From the NCBI GenBank assembly GCA_002343825.1, contig DDSL01000080.1, positions 1-22,767 of the forward strand: DNA of 22,767 nt, read 5' to 3'. Both the position numbers and the translations under genes were made by a program. A model generated the notes under the pieces. The model did not search any database. It was not told the DNA's origin and saw only the letters and a program-made list of their open reading frames with translations. Below are positions 14,636 to 22,005 of the stretch, one piece after another. Position 1 is the first letter of the stretch. Every line of letters starts with the position of its first letter. This stretch comes from Chthonomonas sp. UBA2391 (GTDB taxonomy: Bacteria; Armatimonadota; Fimbriimonadia; Fimbriimonadales; Fimbriimonadaceae).

Positions 14636-15769
14636 TTGCACCCGCGTCGCCGCCGAGCCTTGGAGCTTGCCCAAGGACTGAGTCCCACTCCGAAGAACAT
14701 CAACCGCGTGGCCAACGAGGTCGGCGCGGAAAATGCTCGGTGGGCTTTCACCCAGTGGCGGTTGAGGGCTAAGGCCGTGGGCAAACTCCCCGAGCCTGAG
14801 AAATGGTTTCTCGATGAAGATGGACTCCAAATGGCGAGCCATCAAGCTCTCGCCGACTACCACGCCCGGCTCTTTCGTCCTGGCTTGCGCGTCGCGGATC
14901 TGACGACCGGCATCGGTTCCGACCTCTTTGCCCTCGCACGGTTTCACCGTCCACCTGTGTATGGGTTCGAAATTGACCCGGCCCGGTTTGAGCTCGTGAC
15001 GGCAACGATGGAGGCCTTTAACCTAAAGGTTGAACTGAGCCCCGACCCATGCCTCAGTGTAGGGTGGGAGTTCGACGCCGCATTCGTGGACCCGGCTCGG
15101 CGGACTGCTGGTCGGCGGACCCTCAACATCGAGGACTTCCAGCCTAATCCCAACCGTTTGGTGGAAAGACTCAACCGACTCGCCGTGGGCGTCATGAAGC
15201 TCTCGCCGATGCTTTCCGACTACGACTTGGAGCGACTTGGAAGGATGGTCGAGTTCGTCAGCTATGGATGGGAGTGCCGAGAGGCGTTAGTTCTTTCCGG
15301 GACAGAAGTCCCGACGGGGAGATGGGCGGTCAGGGCGGAGGATGGGACGAGGCTTGAGGCCAAACCTCTCCACCAAATGGTGAACGAAGTTGGCCCTAGC
15401 CTCTATGAGCCCGATCCGGCCGCCATCCGGGCCCATGCGCTGGGCACCTTGGCCGAACGACACAGCCTTGCCGGATGGGGTGAGCCTGCGGGCTACCTCA
15501 CCGGTGAGTCAGGGATCGAGACTCCTTGGCTCCGAGAGTTCAAGGTTCTGGCGGTGGAGAAGTTCGACCGAAAGGCGCTAATGGCTCAGCTCAGAAGGCT
15601 CGGCCGACGGCTCGTGTCGGTCAAGACCCGGGGGGTCGATGCAGACCCGATCGAAGTATTGAAGCGGATGAAGCTGGAACAGGGTATTCCCGCAGAGTTG
15701 ATCGTGGTTCGTCAGGGAGCCCGCTCAACCTCTGCCATTGTCGAGCGTGTTCCTCCGACTCAGGCCTGA
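14636..15769 (+). CDS. SAM-dependent methyltransferase with C-terminal THUMP-like domain
   Basis: This belongs to a family usually annotated as class I SAM methyltransferase, THUMP-like domain-containing; an RNA substrate is suspected but not shown. The N-terminal helical part (residues 1-80) is followed by motif I VADLTTGIGSDLFALARF and the acidic VYGFEIDPARFELV. The catalytic-site stretch AAFVDPARRTAGRRT comes next, then MKLSPMLSDYDL. The C-terminal third (about 300-370: FKVLAVEKFDRKALMAQLRR; LVSVKTRGVDADPIEVLKR) is the THUMP-like part. The start is a TTG at 14636, with no in-frame ATG near; the first later Met would delete conserved residues. CAAAAT lies 6 bases before the TTG, resembling the leaderless arrangement of neighbours. 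Its last 10 bases overlap the convergent gene. Confidence 0.85.
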   Translation: MHPRRRRALELAQGLSPTPKNINRVANEVGAENARWAFTQWRLRAKAVGKLPEPEKWFLDEDGLQMASHQALADYHARLFRPGLRVADLTTGIGSDLFALARFHRPPVYGFEIDPARFELVTATMEAFNLKVELSPDPCLSVGWEFDAAFVDPARRTAGRRTLNIEDFQPNPNRLVERLNRLAVGVMKLSPMLSDYDLERLGRMVEFVSYGWECREALVLSGTEVPTGRWAVRAEDGTRLEAKPLHQMVNEVGPSLYEPDPAAIRAHALGTLAERHSLAGWGEPAGYLTGESGIETPWLREFKVLAVEKFDRKALMAQLRRLGRRLVSVKTRGVDADPIEVLKRMKLEQGIPAELIVVRQGARSTSAIVERVPPTQA

Positions 15770-16596
15770 AGCTCTTGCAGGGCACGGTCGAGGGCGACGG
15801 ATTCGTCCTGAACAGACCGCGTGGTGGTTTGGATCAAGTCGAGCAATCCGGGTTGCTCCGGCGAAGGTCCGCCCTTCCAACGAGAATAGGTCTCTCGAAC
15901 TTCTTCGAGGGTGTGCTGAATCAAGAGGGTCTGGGCTTCGATTCGCTCGACTTCGACTTGGAGAGACATGCCCCTTTCGGCTCGCCGACGAGCGATTTCA
16001 AGACTCTGCTCAAAGGTCGCTTTGGCCTGAGGATCTTGGACCTGCTGGATTTTGCCTTCGAGTGTGCGAACCTGCTCCGCTAGGCTGCCACCCGTTCCGA
16101 GGTGAGCCTCCAACTCCTTGCTGCGGTCCCGAAGCCTGACATAGGCATCCACCAAATGGTTAAGCCGCTCGAAAACCTGCTGCTTGTCGCCCCGGGAAGC
16201 GGGAGACTCTTCGACCGAGAGGAAGGCGTCGAGGTAAGTCCTTTCGACCTCACCCAACTTGAGCGCGGGCATCAGAATTCGGAGTTCGGCGGCCGTGGCC
16301 GTCCGAGAATTTTTGGCGAACAGATAGATTCCGTGCCCGATCGCGGCGAAGAACCCCAGAAAAACGATCAACGGGAGACCGATCCATCGACCTAGGGCGG
16401 CAATCCCCAGGAGGGCAACGGTCCACCCCACGATAAAGCTCATCAGCCCCGCCCCGTATTCCTTGAACCAAGCCGAGGAGTGCTTTCCATAAACACGGAC
16501 CGCCTCGGGATCTTGATGCAGGACTCCGCTGGTAAAGGCGTCACAAGCTTCCCAAACGACCGAGTGGAGCTCTTTGGATTGAAATCGGCGGGCCAT
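15760..16596 (-). CDS. Membrane protein with C-terminal coiled coil, unknown function
   Basis: No family was recognised. The frame opens at 16695, but the ATG at 16596 (MARRFQSKELHS) is preferred because the extra 33 residues cover the divergent promoter region and look random. From that start the protein is 278 residues. It has an N-terminal cytoplasmic helix and two adjacent hydrophobic segments at about 47-85 (LMSFIVGWTVALLGIAAL; LPLIVFLGFFAAIGHGIYLF). A long Glu/Gln/Arg/Leu-rich region with coiled-coil spacing then runs to the end (RLRDRSKELEAHL; SLAEQVRTLEGKIQQVQ; VEVERIEAQTLLIQHTLEEV). Such hairpin-anchored coils are often scaffolds, but no role can be named. It is divergent from the DUF4230 gene and convergent with the THUMP-like methyltransferase, overlapping it by 10 bases. 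Confidence 0.72.
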   Translation of the reverse strand: MARRFQSKELHSVVWEACDAFTSGVLHQDPEAVRVYGKHSSAWFKEYGAGLMSFIVGWTVALLGIAALGRWIGLPLIVFLGFFAAIGHGIYLFAKNSRTATAAELRILMPALKLGEVERTYLDAFLSVEESPASRGDKQQVFERLNHLVDAYVRLRDRSKELEAHLGTGGSLAEQVRTLEGKIQQVQDPQAKATFEQSLEIARRRAERGMSLQVEVERIEAQTLLIQHTLEEVRETYSRWKGGPSPEQPGLLDLIQTTTRSVQDESVALDRALQELQA

Positions 16597-16701
16597 GATC
16601 TCTCTCGATATCCTCTTTAGGATGACGTCAGAGGCAGATGAGACGTTTGCGATGGTCCTAGGTCCGGGAACGAACCCCGCTCGCATGGGGTCCAAACCAC
16701 T

Positions 16702-17337
16702 ATGCGTAAGTTGAAAACTGGTCTAGGAATCGGAGTCGGTCTTTTGGGAGCTTGGTTGCTGATTGGAGCATTGAACCAGCCCAAAACCCCCGCGAGATCT
16801 GAGAAGCTCGTGAGCGGTCCGGTGATTTTGGATTCGATTCAGGCTCTCGGGGAGCTCCGCACCCAGCGGATGAACTTTAGCCAAATCATCACGCTGGAGA
16901 GTCACCGAAACGCGGCGCCCGGCTGGGACCGAGTCCCCGGAGTTCAGTGGCTGGTCTCAACGGCGACCAAGAACCACGGCATGGCCCGGGTTGAAACCAG
17001 CGTGGACGGAGTGATCGACTTGAAGTCGGCACAGGTCCACCGGACACCCAACGGTTGGACCGTGGTTTTGCCCGACCCCAAGGTGGAGATCAAGAACGCC
17101 AAGGTCGCGATGGCCGACGCGAGATACAGCCGATGGTGGCAAGACTTTCGGCTCACGGAGCGCATCGAGGCCGAAGCGAGTGGAAAGGCCCTGGAGATCG
17201 CACTTAGCCGGGGGCTTGCCGAGCAATCGCGTGCTCAGGCCCGACAGGTACTCGGAAAACTCTTTGCCGACCTAGGCATCCAAGCCAAAATCGAGTTCCA
17301 GACCGACCGAATAACGGCAAAAGTATCAGAATCCTGA
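16702..17337 (+). CDS. DUF4230-like membrane-anchored protein
   Basis: It resembles DUF4230 proteins, whose function is unknown. An N-terminal membrane anchor (residues about 6-24, TGLGIGVGLLGAWLLIGAL) leads into an extracytoplasmic-looking domain. The family features are the early ALGELRTQRMNFSQIITLES, the middle GVIDLKSAQVHRTPNGWTVV with LPDPKVEIKNAKV, and a C-terminal helical stretch (GLAEQSRAQARQVLGKLFAD) ending in the short strand AKIEFQTDRITAKV. The 211-residue length fits the family. It sits 105 bases from the divergent coiled-coil gene and 63 bases before ftsK. I see neither a clear promoter hexamer nor a strong ribosome-binding site before the ATG. Confidence 0.75.
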   Translation: MRKLKTGLGIGVGLLGAWLLIGALNQPKTPARSEKLVSGPVILDSIQALGELRTQRMNFSQIITLESHRNAAPGWDRVPGVQWLVSTATKNHGMARVETSVDGVIDLKSAQVHRTPNGWTVVLPDPKVEIKNAKVAMADARYSRWWQDFRLTERIEAEASGKALEIALSRGLAEQSRAQARQVLGKLFADLGIQAKIEFQTDRITAKVSES

Positions 17338-17400
17338 CCCACTGCGTGTAAACTATCGGTAGTCGCTATGGATGGCGGCTAAGGACAACTGAGGACACGG

Positions 17401-19665
17401 ATGCCGACTCCGACGAAATCTGCTACCCGGCGCAGGGTCGCCGAGCCCACCCGCGCGGCGGTGATGGTTACCCATGATCGACGAAGCGACATCTATGGGG
17501 TCTTGGTCGGGGCGCTCGGGATCGTCCTCCTGGTCACTCTGGCGCTGGGCCAAGGCGGGATCGTCGGTAACGCCCTCCACTCTCTCTTCTCCGCCCTTTT
17601 TGGCCGCGCAGCTTGGCTAGTTCCAATCGGACTCATGGTCGTCGGGGCAGGGATGGTCGCCGGCAAATATGAGTGGGAACTCGGTCGAGTCACGGCTGGG
17701 CTGGGGATCCTGGCTCTCTCGGTGGTGGCAGCCATGGCCCAAAGCCGCAATGGGGACTACTTTGACCCCGAGGTCGTCGCCGGAAGCGGAGGCTACTTTG
17801 GAGCGCTGATCGCGTGGGGATTCAAGGCGCTTCTCGGATCGGCCCAATGGGTCGGTATCGGCGCCCTTGGCATGGTGGGGCTCATCCTCACCCTGGACCG
17901 CCCTCTTCGATCGGTCGGAGAATTGCTTCGACGACCGGCCCCATCCCGAGAAACCGTCACTCCCCGCGTAAACCGCCGACGCCTTCTGGATGAAGACGAC
18001 GGGGACATCAGCGCCCCAGACCCCAAACAAGATCGAAAGCGAGCCCTTCGAGAGGCCCTCCTGAATGCCCGAAGCGCCCCAGCCGTCCAAGAAGAGGAGG
18101 AAGAAAAGGGCAACCGCACCCTTCTTCCTGCGCACAAGACGAAGCCCATGCCGGTTCTGCGCGAAATGAACGCGGGCGAGACCGTTTCTCTCGACGCAAA
18201 GGATAAGGAAGGGTATACGCTTCCCCCGCTCTCCATCCTAAAGGAGCCAACGATCCGCACCAAGCGGGCTCAGGAGGAGGTACAGGGGAATATCGTCACG
18301 CTTGAGAACACCCTCCTCGAATTCGGGATCGAGGCCAACGTCGTCGAGATCGCGACTGGTCCCACCATCACTCGGTACGAAGTTCAACTCGGGCCCGGGA
18401 TCCGCGTCAACCGAATCACGACCTTGGCCGACAATATCGCGATGAGCATGGCCGCGAGCCACGTTCGGGTGGAGGCGCCGATCCCTGGCAAGAACGCCAT
18501 TGGCGTCGAAGTCCCCAACGAGAAGCCGGTTGTCGTCAGTTTGCGGGAGCTCTGCGAAACCAAAGAGTTCGGCGAGAATCCATCGCGTCTCTTGGTGGGC
18601 CTTGGTCAAGACGTCAGCGGACGAAACAAATACGCCGACCTGACCCGGATGCCCCACCTGCTGATCGGTGGAGCCACCAACTCGGGTAAGTCCATCGGCC
18701 TCGCCACTATCATCACTTCGCTGCTGATGCGCAACACGCCTAAGGACCTGCGGATGGTGATGATCGACCCCAAGCGCGTGGAACTCTCCCTCTTTGATGG
18801 CATCCCGCACTTGATGTGCCCGGTCGTCAAAGACGTCAAGGAAGCCCCGGGGGTCCTGAGGGCCATTTGGCGAGAGATGGACATTCGGTATGACCTCTTT
18901 AGCGAACGGGGTGTCCGCAATATCGATGGGTGGAACAGCAAGGCCAGTTTTGCCGAACGCCTTCCTTATATAGTAGTCGTCATTGACGAGTTGGCCGACC
19001 TGATGATTCAGGCGGCGGCCGAGGTCGAAACCAGCATCGTCCGCCTTGCCCAGTTGGCCCGCGCGGTCGGCATCCACTTGGTGATCGCGACCCAACGCCC
19101 GAGCGTCGACGTCATCACCGGCTTGATCAAGGCCAACATCCCCTCTCGGATCGCCTTTGCTGTGAGTAGCCAGATTGACTCGCGGACGATCCTAGACCAA
19201 GGGGGAGCGGAAAAGCTCGTCGGCAAGGGCGACATGCTGTTCCTGCCGATCGACGCCAACAAGCCGACTCGGATCCAGGGCTGCTATGTCAGCGAACGCG
19301 AGATCGAAGAGGTCTGCAAGCACTGGATCGACCAAGAGAAGCCGATGTACGTCCTCAACCCGATCGCGGTGGCGATCAGCGACAAAGAGGGGGAAATGCG
19401 AGAGAGCGAAGAAGCCGACGCCCACTGGGAAGAAGCCGTGCGCTGGGTCGCCGATCGGGGCCAGGCCTCGACCTCCATGCTCCAGCGAAAGTTCTCGATC
19501 GGGTTTCAGCGCGCCTCGCGTCTGCTCGACATGATGGAGGAGCGCGGAATCGTGGGCCCTCGGGACGGCCCACGACCGCGAGAAGTCTTGGTGGATCCGA
19601 TGGAAGTCGAGCAAATGTTTGGCCGAGCGACCGGTCCTTCGATCGACATCGACCCCCTGGACTAA
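17401..19665 (+). CDS. ftsK: FtsK/SpoIIIE-family DNA translocase
   Basis: This hexameric septal motor pumps chromosomal DNA during division. The N-terminal region carries four hydrophobic segments at about 30-50, 62-82, 96-114 and 130-165 (IYGVLVGALGIVLLVTLALG is the first). A charged linker of about 100 residues follows. The motor has an alpha domain (ENTLLEFGIEANVVEIATGP) and Walker A GGATNSGKS (residues 423-431, Lys430). Walker B is VVVIDELADL (Asp529-Glu530), and the stretch RAVGIHLVIATQRPSVDVIT follows. The C-terminal gamma winged-helix domain (about 685-754; ASTSMLQRKFSIGFQRASRL) normally reads oriented DNA motifs. At 754 residues it is the compact, non-proteobacterial form. The start ATG is supported by GAGGA 7 bases upstream. 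Confidence 0.96.
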   Translation: MPTPTKSATRRRVAEPTRAAVMVTHDRRSDIYGVLVGALGIVLLVTLALGQGGIVGNALHSLFSALFGRAAWLVPIGLMVVGAGMVAGKYEWELGRVTAGLGILALSVVAAMAQSRNGDYFDPEVVAGSGGYFGALIAWGFKALLGSAQWVGIGALGMVGLILTLDRPLRSVGELLRRPAPSRETVTPRVNRRRLLDEDDGDISAPDPKQDRKRALREALLNARSAPAVQEEEEEKGNRTLLPAHKTKPMPVLREMNAGETVSLDAKDKEGYTLPPLSILKEPTIRTKRAQEEVQGNIVTLENTLLEFGIEANVVEIATGPTITRYEVQLGPGIRVNRITTLADNIAMSMAASHVRVEAPIPGKNAIGVEVPNEKPVVVSLRELCETKEFGENPSRLLVGLGQDVSGRNKYADLTRMPHLLIGGATNSGKSIGLATIITSLLMRNTPKDLRMVMIDPKRVELSLFDGIPHLMCPVVKDVKEAPGVLRAIWREMDIRYDLFSERGVRNIDGWNSKASFAERLPYIVVVIDELADLMIQAAAEVETSIVRLAQLARAVGIHLVIATQRPSVDVITGLIKANIPSRIAFAVSSQIDSRTILDQGGAEKLVGKGDMLFLPIDANKPTRIQGCYVSEREIEEVCKHWIDQEKPMYVLNPIAVAISDKEGEMRESEEADAHWEEAVRWVADRGQASTSMLQRKFSIGFQRASRLLDMMEERGIVGPRDGPRPREVLVDPMEVEQMFGRATGPSIDIDPLD

Positions 19666-19921
19666 AGTCCGTACGCTTCGGAATCCCCCGTATCTCTACG
19701 GGGAAAGGACACTGTAAGAAATACGGTTTTCAATCAGAGGCCAGGTTCAAAACCCGGTAAAGTTCGTTAAATTTCGCGTTTTCGATGTCACAAATCCTTG
19801 TATCTGAGGGCTTGTTCGGATACAATACTCGTGGACTGAGATCCAGGGAGCCAGAGGACAAGGTGACCAGGGCTTCTTTCAGGATCTTTATTGTCATTCG
19901 ATTACAAGAGGTAGAGGTGGT
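19666..19921 (+). promoter_or_regulatory. Promoter and leader region of the first PEP-CTERM gene
   Basis: This 256-base gap holds a sigma70-like promoter: TTGTAT (19798-19803), a 17-base spacer and TACAAT (19821-19826). That predicts a leader of about 90 bases. The leader ends in AGAGGTAGAGGTGGT, a purine-rich ribosome-binding region. GATGTCACA at 19784-19792 lies just upstream of the -35 and has counterparts upstream of the next two genes. A small hairpin without U-tract (CCCCGTA/TACGGGG, 19686-19703) lies 20 bases after ftsK. Confidence 0.65.
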
Positions 19922-20731
19922 ATGAAACTCAACACGCGAACTCTCGCATTTGCTGTCGCTTTGGGCTCCTTCGCAGTCGCGAACGCGCAGGCCAACGTCG
20001 AATTTTATCTGGGCTACGGTAACGCAGCCTTCGCCCAACTGAACGGTGCTGCCGTCGGCGCTAAGCTGAACAGCAACGTTCTCATTCCGGCTCCTGGCGG
20101 AACCTTCACCGTTTCGCTGTTTGCCCGACAAACCGCATCCAGCCAAGGCAAGTACGCCGGTGGCGCCGTGTTCCTTGGTTTCGGCCAAGCCGTCGGCAAC
20201 GCAGGCAACTATGCCAACCAAGCAGCTGCTGAAGCCGCTGCTCCGGCCCCGATCAGCTTCGCCAGCGACTTCAGCAATCGCGCTTCGGGCATTGACGGTC
20301 TGAACAACGCTGACGATGCCGCTTCGGTCAACTACGAAAAGATCGGTTCGACCACGTTCAGCCGAGAATTCGGCTCCGGCTCGACCCTCCGAGCGGTCGG
20401 TCTCACCGAAGCCTTCGGTTTCGGCACCGGTCTGAACGTCAAGATCGCTTCGGGCTCGGCCGTTCGCCTGCTCGATCTCGTTATCACCAACAAGACCCTC
20501 GGTGGTTCCGGTGGTGCTAGCTGGGGCGATGGCGCTGGCGAAAATGGTCTGACGATCAACAGCGTTGCTAACGCAACCAGCCGATCGACCTACTTCGGTA
20601 CCAACCCGCGAACCGCCGGTAACCCGGGCTCTTCCGTGAAGTACACGCTGACCGCCGTTCCTGAGCCGGGCACCATGCTCGCTGTGGCCGCTGGTCTCGC
20701 TGCCTTCGCTCGCCGACGCCGCAGCAAGTAA
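19922..20731 (+). CDS. PEP-CTERM sorted secreted protein, tandem copy 1
   Basis: This is an exported protein with a PEP-CTERM tail, the signal recognised by an exosortase that cleaves and anchors or releases surface and biofilm-matrix proteins. A signal peptide (MKLNTRTLAFAVALGSFAV, then ANAQA) is followed by FYLGYGNAAFAQLNG. The core is rich in Gly, Ala, Asn and Ser with no cysteine, and contains FGSGSTLRAVGLTEAFGFG and GENGLTINSVANATSR. The tail has VPEPG at residues 246-250, a hydrophobic stretch of about 13 residues and a terminal RRRRSK. Length is 269. It aligns end to end with the next two genes. Codon choice is strongly biased (ggt, gct, aac, gtc), as in abundant proteins. No exosortase gene is in the window. 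The function of the mature domain is unknown. Confidence 0.88.
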   Translation: MKLNTRTLAFAVALGSFAVANAQANVEFYLGYGNAAFAQLNGAAVGAKLNSNVLIPAPGGTFTVSLFARQTASSQGKYAGGAVFLGFGQAVGNAGNYANQAAAEAAAPAPISFASDFSNRASGIDGLNNADDAASVNYEKIGSTTFSREFGSGSTLRAVGLTEAFGFGTGLNVKIASGSAVRLLDLVITNKTLGGSGGASWGDGAGENGLTINSVANATSRSTYFGTNPRTAGNPGSSVKYTLTAVPEPGTMLAVAAGLAAFARRRRSK

Positions 20732-21038
20732 TTTTCTCCCTCAACGAGAAAGTTACCGAGCCCCGAGGATTTTCCTCGGGGCTTTTCTTTGTCTTGGCGA
20801 CCTTGAAATCGGACTGAAGGCACCTAGTAATTCTTCTGGACTTGGTTAAGAAGTCTTAATATTTCGAAATCGGATGACACATTTCGCCCCCGTTGGCACC
20901 GATATTGGATGAACATCTTGGGCACATTTGTGTCCGCTGTCGAAAGGAGAGGTTAGGTTTAGGCTTGACTGCTGCTACGAGCATCGACAGATCCTGGATG
21001 GTCAAAGACTCTAAAGGAAAGAAGAGGTAGAGGTGGTT
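20732..21038 (+). other. Intergenic region between PEP-CTERM copies 1 and 2
   Basis: This 307-base gap contains the terminator of copy 1 (20759-20790), the element GATGACACA at 20873-20881, and the ribosome-binding region AGAGGTAGAGGTGG before the ATG at 21039. Candidate promoter parts are scattered (TTGGCA at 20893, TTGACT at 20965), but none has a good -10 at the right distance, so I do not assign a promoter. I see no gene in it. Confidence 0.6.
20759..20790 (+). terminator. Rho-independent terminator after PEP-CTERM copy 1
   Basis: The 11-base-pair stem AGCCCCGAGGA/TCCTCGGGGCT (20759-20769 with 20773-20783) closes on TTT and runs into TTTCTTT. It starts 27 bases after the stop codon. Confidence 0.92.
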
Positions 21039-21833
21039 ATGAAACTCAACACGCGAATTTTCGCTATCGCTCTGGCTTCGGCTTCGGTCGTCGCCGCCAA
21101 CGCACAGTACTCGTTTTATCTCGGCTACGGTAACGCCGCATTTGCTGCCCTGAACGGCGCAGCAGTTGGTGATGCCCTGAAGCCAGGCGTCAACCTGATC
21201 CCGCAAATCGGTGGTTCGTTCACCGTTTCGCTGTTCGCCAAGAACAATGGCGCAGCGTTCAACGCTCAAGGCGGCGCAATCTTCGTCGGCTTCGACTCGG
21301 CTTCCACCAACGGAACTGGCAACTATGCTTCGGCTGCTGCTGCTGGTACCGCCGCCGTCAGCAAGAAGCTGTTCGCTGACTCGATCAGCAACCTCGGAAC
21401 GGGTTACAACGGTCTCATCGGATCGGCCAACGATCCTGGAACCGTCGACTTCCAGCTCCAGCAAGCTGCTCGCTACTCCGGTAACTTTGGTTCCGGTTCC
21501 AGCCTTCGCTCGCTCGGTCTCTGGGCCCCGATCCAGTTCGGAACCGCCAACAAGTTGGTCTTCGCCAACGGTCAGACGATTCGAGTCGCCGACTACAACC
21601 TGTCGAACATCGGCCTCGCCAACGGTGACATCTTCGGTGATGCCGCCAACGAGAACGGTGTTTCGATCAACCACGTTACCAACGCTACGAGCCGCGCAAC
21701 CTTCCTGGATCCGCGAGCCTCGAACCCGAGCAGCAACGTGAAGTATCAAGTCCAAGCCGTGCCTGAGCCCGGAACCATGATCGCCGTCGCTGCTGGCCTC
21801 GCTGCCTTCGCTCGACGACGACGAAGCAAGTAA
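21039..21833 (+). CDS. PEP-CTERM sorted secreted protein, tandem copy 2
   Basis: This is a paralogue of the preceding gene. The signal peptide (MKLNTRIFAIALASASVVAA, then NAQ) is followed by YSFYLGYGNAAFAALNGAAV. The core has IGGSFTVSLFAKNN, FGSGSSLRSLGLW and NENGVSINHVTNATSR, and the tail has VPEPG at residues 241-245, a hydrophobic stretch and RRRRSK. Mature length is about 240. A GTG at 21033 is in frame, but the ATG at 21039 is chosen because copy 1 starts at the equivalent place after the same ribosome-binding region. The first seven codons are nearly identical in the two genes. It shares the strong codon bias of copy 1. It presumably has the same exosortase-dependent route to the surface, with unknown final function. 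Confidence 0.88.
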   Translation: MKLNTRIFAIALASASVVAANAQYSFYLGYGNAAFAALNGAAVGDALKPGVNLIPQIGGSFTVSLFAKNNGAAFNAQGGAIFVGFDSASTNGTGNYASAAAAGTAAVSKKLFADSISNLGTGYNGLIGSANDPGTVDFQLQQAARYSGNFGSGSSLRSLGLWAPIQFGTANKLVFANGQTIRVADYNLSNIGLANGDIFGDAANENGVSINHVTNATSRATFLDPRASNPSSNVKYQVQAVPEPGTMIAVAAGLAAFARRRRSK

Positions 21834-21856
21834 TTTCTCTTCACCGAGAAACTACA

Positions 21857-21897
21857 AACGAAGTCCCTAACCATCTGGTTAGGGACTTCGTTTTGTT
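21857..21897 (+). terminator. Rho-independent terminator after PEP-CTERM copy 2
   Basis: A perfect stem of about 18 base pairs (21857-21874 with 21877-21894, core CGAAGTCCCTAACCA) is followed by TTTTGTT, with the U-tract overlapping the stem end. It begins 24 bases after the stop codon. The matching A-run on the other side could let it act in both directions, though no convergent gene is present. Confidence 0.92.
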
Positions 21898-21921
21898 AAG
21901 ATTTCACCACTTTTCGCCGAT

Positions 21922-22005
21922 GATGACACATTCTGACCAAATGCTCAACGATAACTTATTGGAGAGCTAGCTTCCCGGACTACCGAGGAAGCTTATCATG
22001 AGTTA
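21922..22005 (+). promoter_or_regulatory. Upstream region of PEP-CTERM copy 3
   Basis: GATGACACA (21922-21930) repeats the element upstream of copy 2. TATCAT (21994-21999) is followed by exactly 6 bases and the ATG at 22006, a leaderless-type arrangement. TAACTT at 21952 is an alternative -10 box. The AGAGGTAGAGG ribosome-binding region of copies 1 and 2 is absent. GAGGAAG at 21984-21990 is too far from the ATG to serve well. Confidence 0.45.

Noticed and set aside
13612..14784. A 390-codon minus-strand frame opposite pdxS, and similar long antisense frames opposite purM (12250-13116) and ftsK (18238-19095)
   Set aside because: They mirror strongly conserved genes in GC-rich DNA, have low-complexity translations rich in His, Asp and Arg, and show no family motifs.
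14550..15386. A 15-base match between the pdxS terminator stem and a site near 15370 in the methyltransferase gene
   Set aside because: It is palindromic and lies in conserved-looking coding sequence; one such match is expected by chance in a window of this size.
16640..16701. A minus-strand GGGGTTCGTTCCC followed by CCA resembling a tRNA T-arm and 3' end
   Set aside because: No matching acceptor 5' strand, D-arm or anticodon arm can be drawn upstream, and the T-stem pairs only four bases.
17368..17382. Four-codon ORF (ATGGATGGCGGCTAA) upstream of ftsK
   Set aside because: It lacks a ribosome-binding site and any attenuator-like pairing or regulatory codons; likely chance.
19686..19703. Hairpin CCCCGTA/TACGGGG after ftsK as a terminator
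   Set aside because: It is followed by AAAGG and not a T-run, so it is not called as a terminator, though it may still protect the transcript end.
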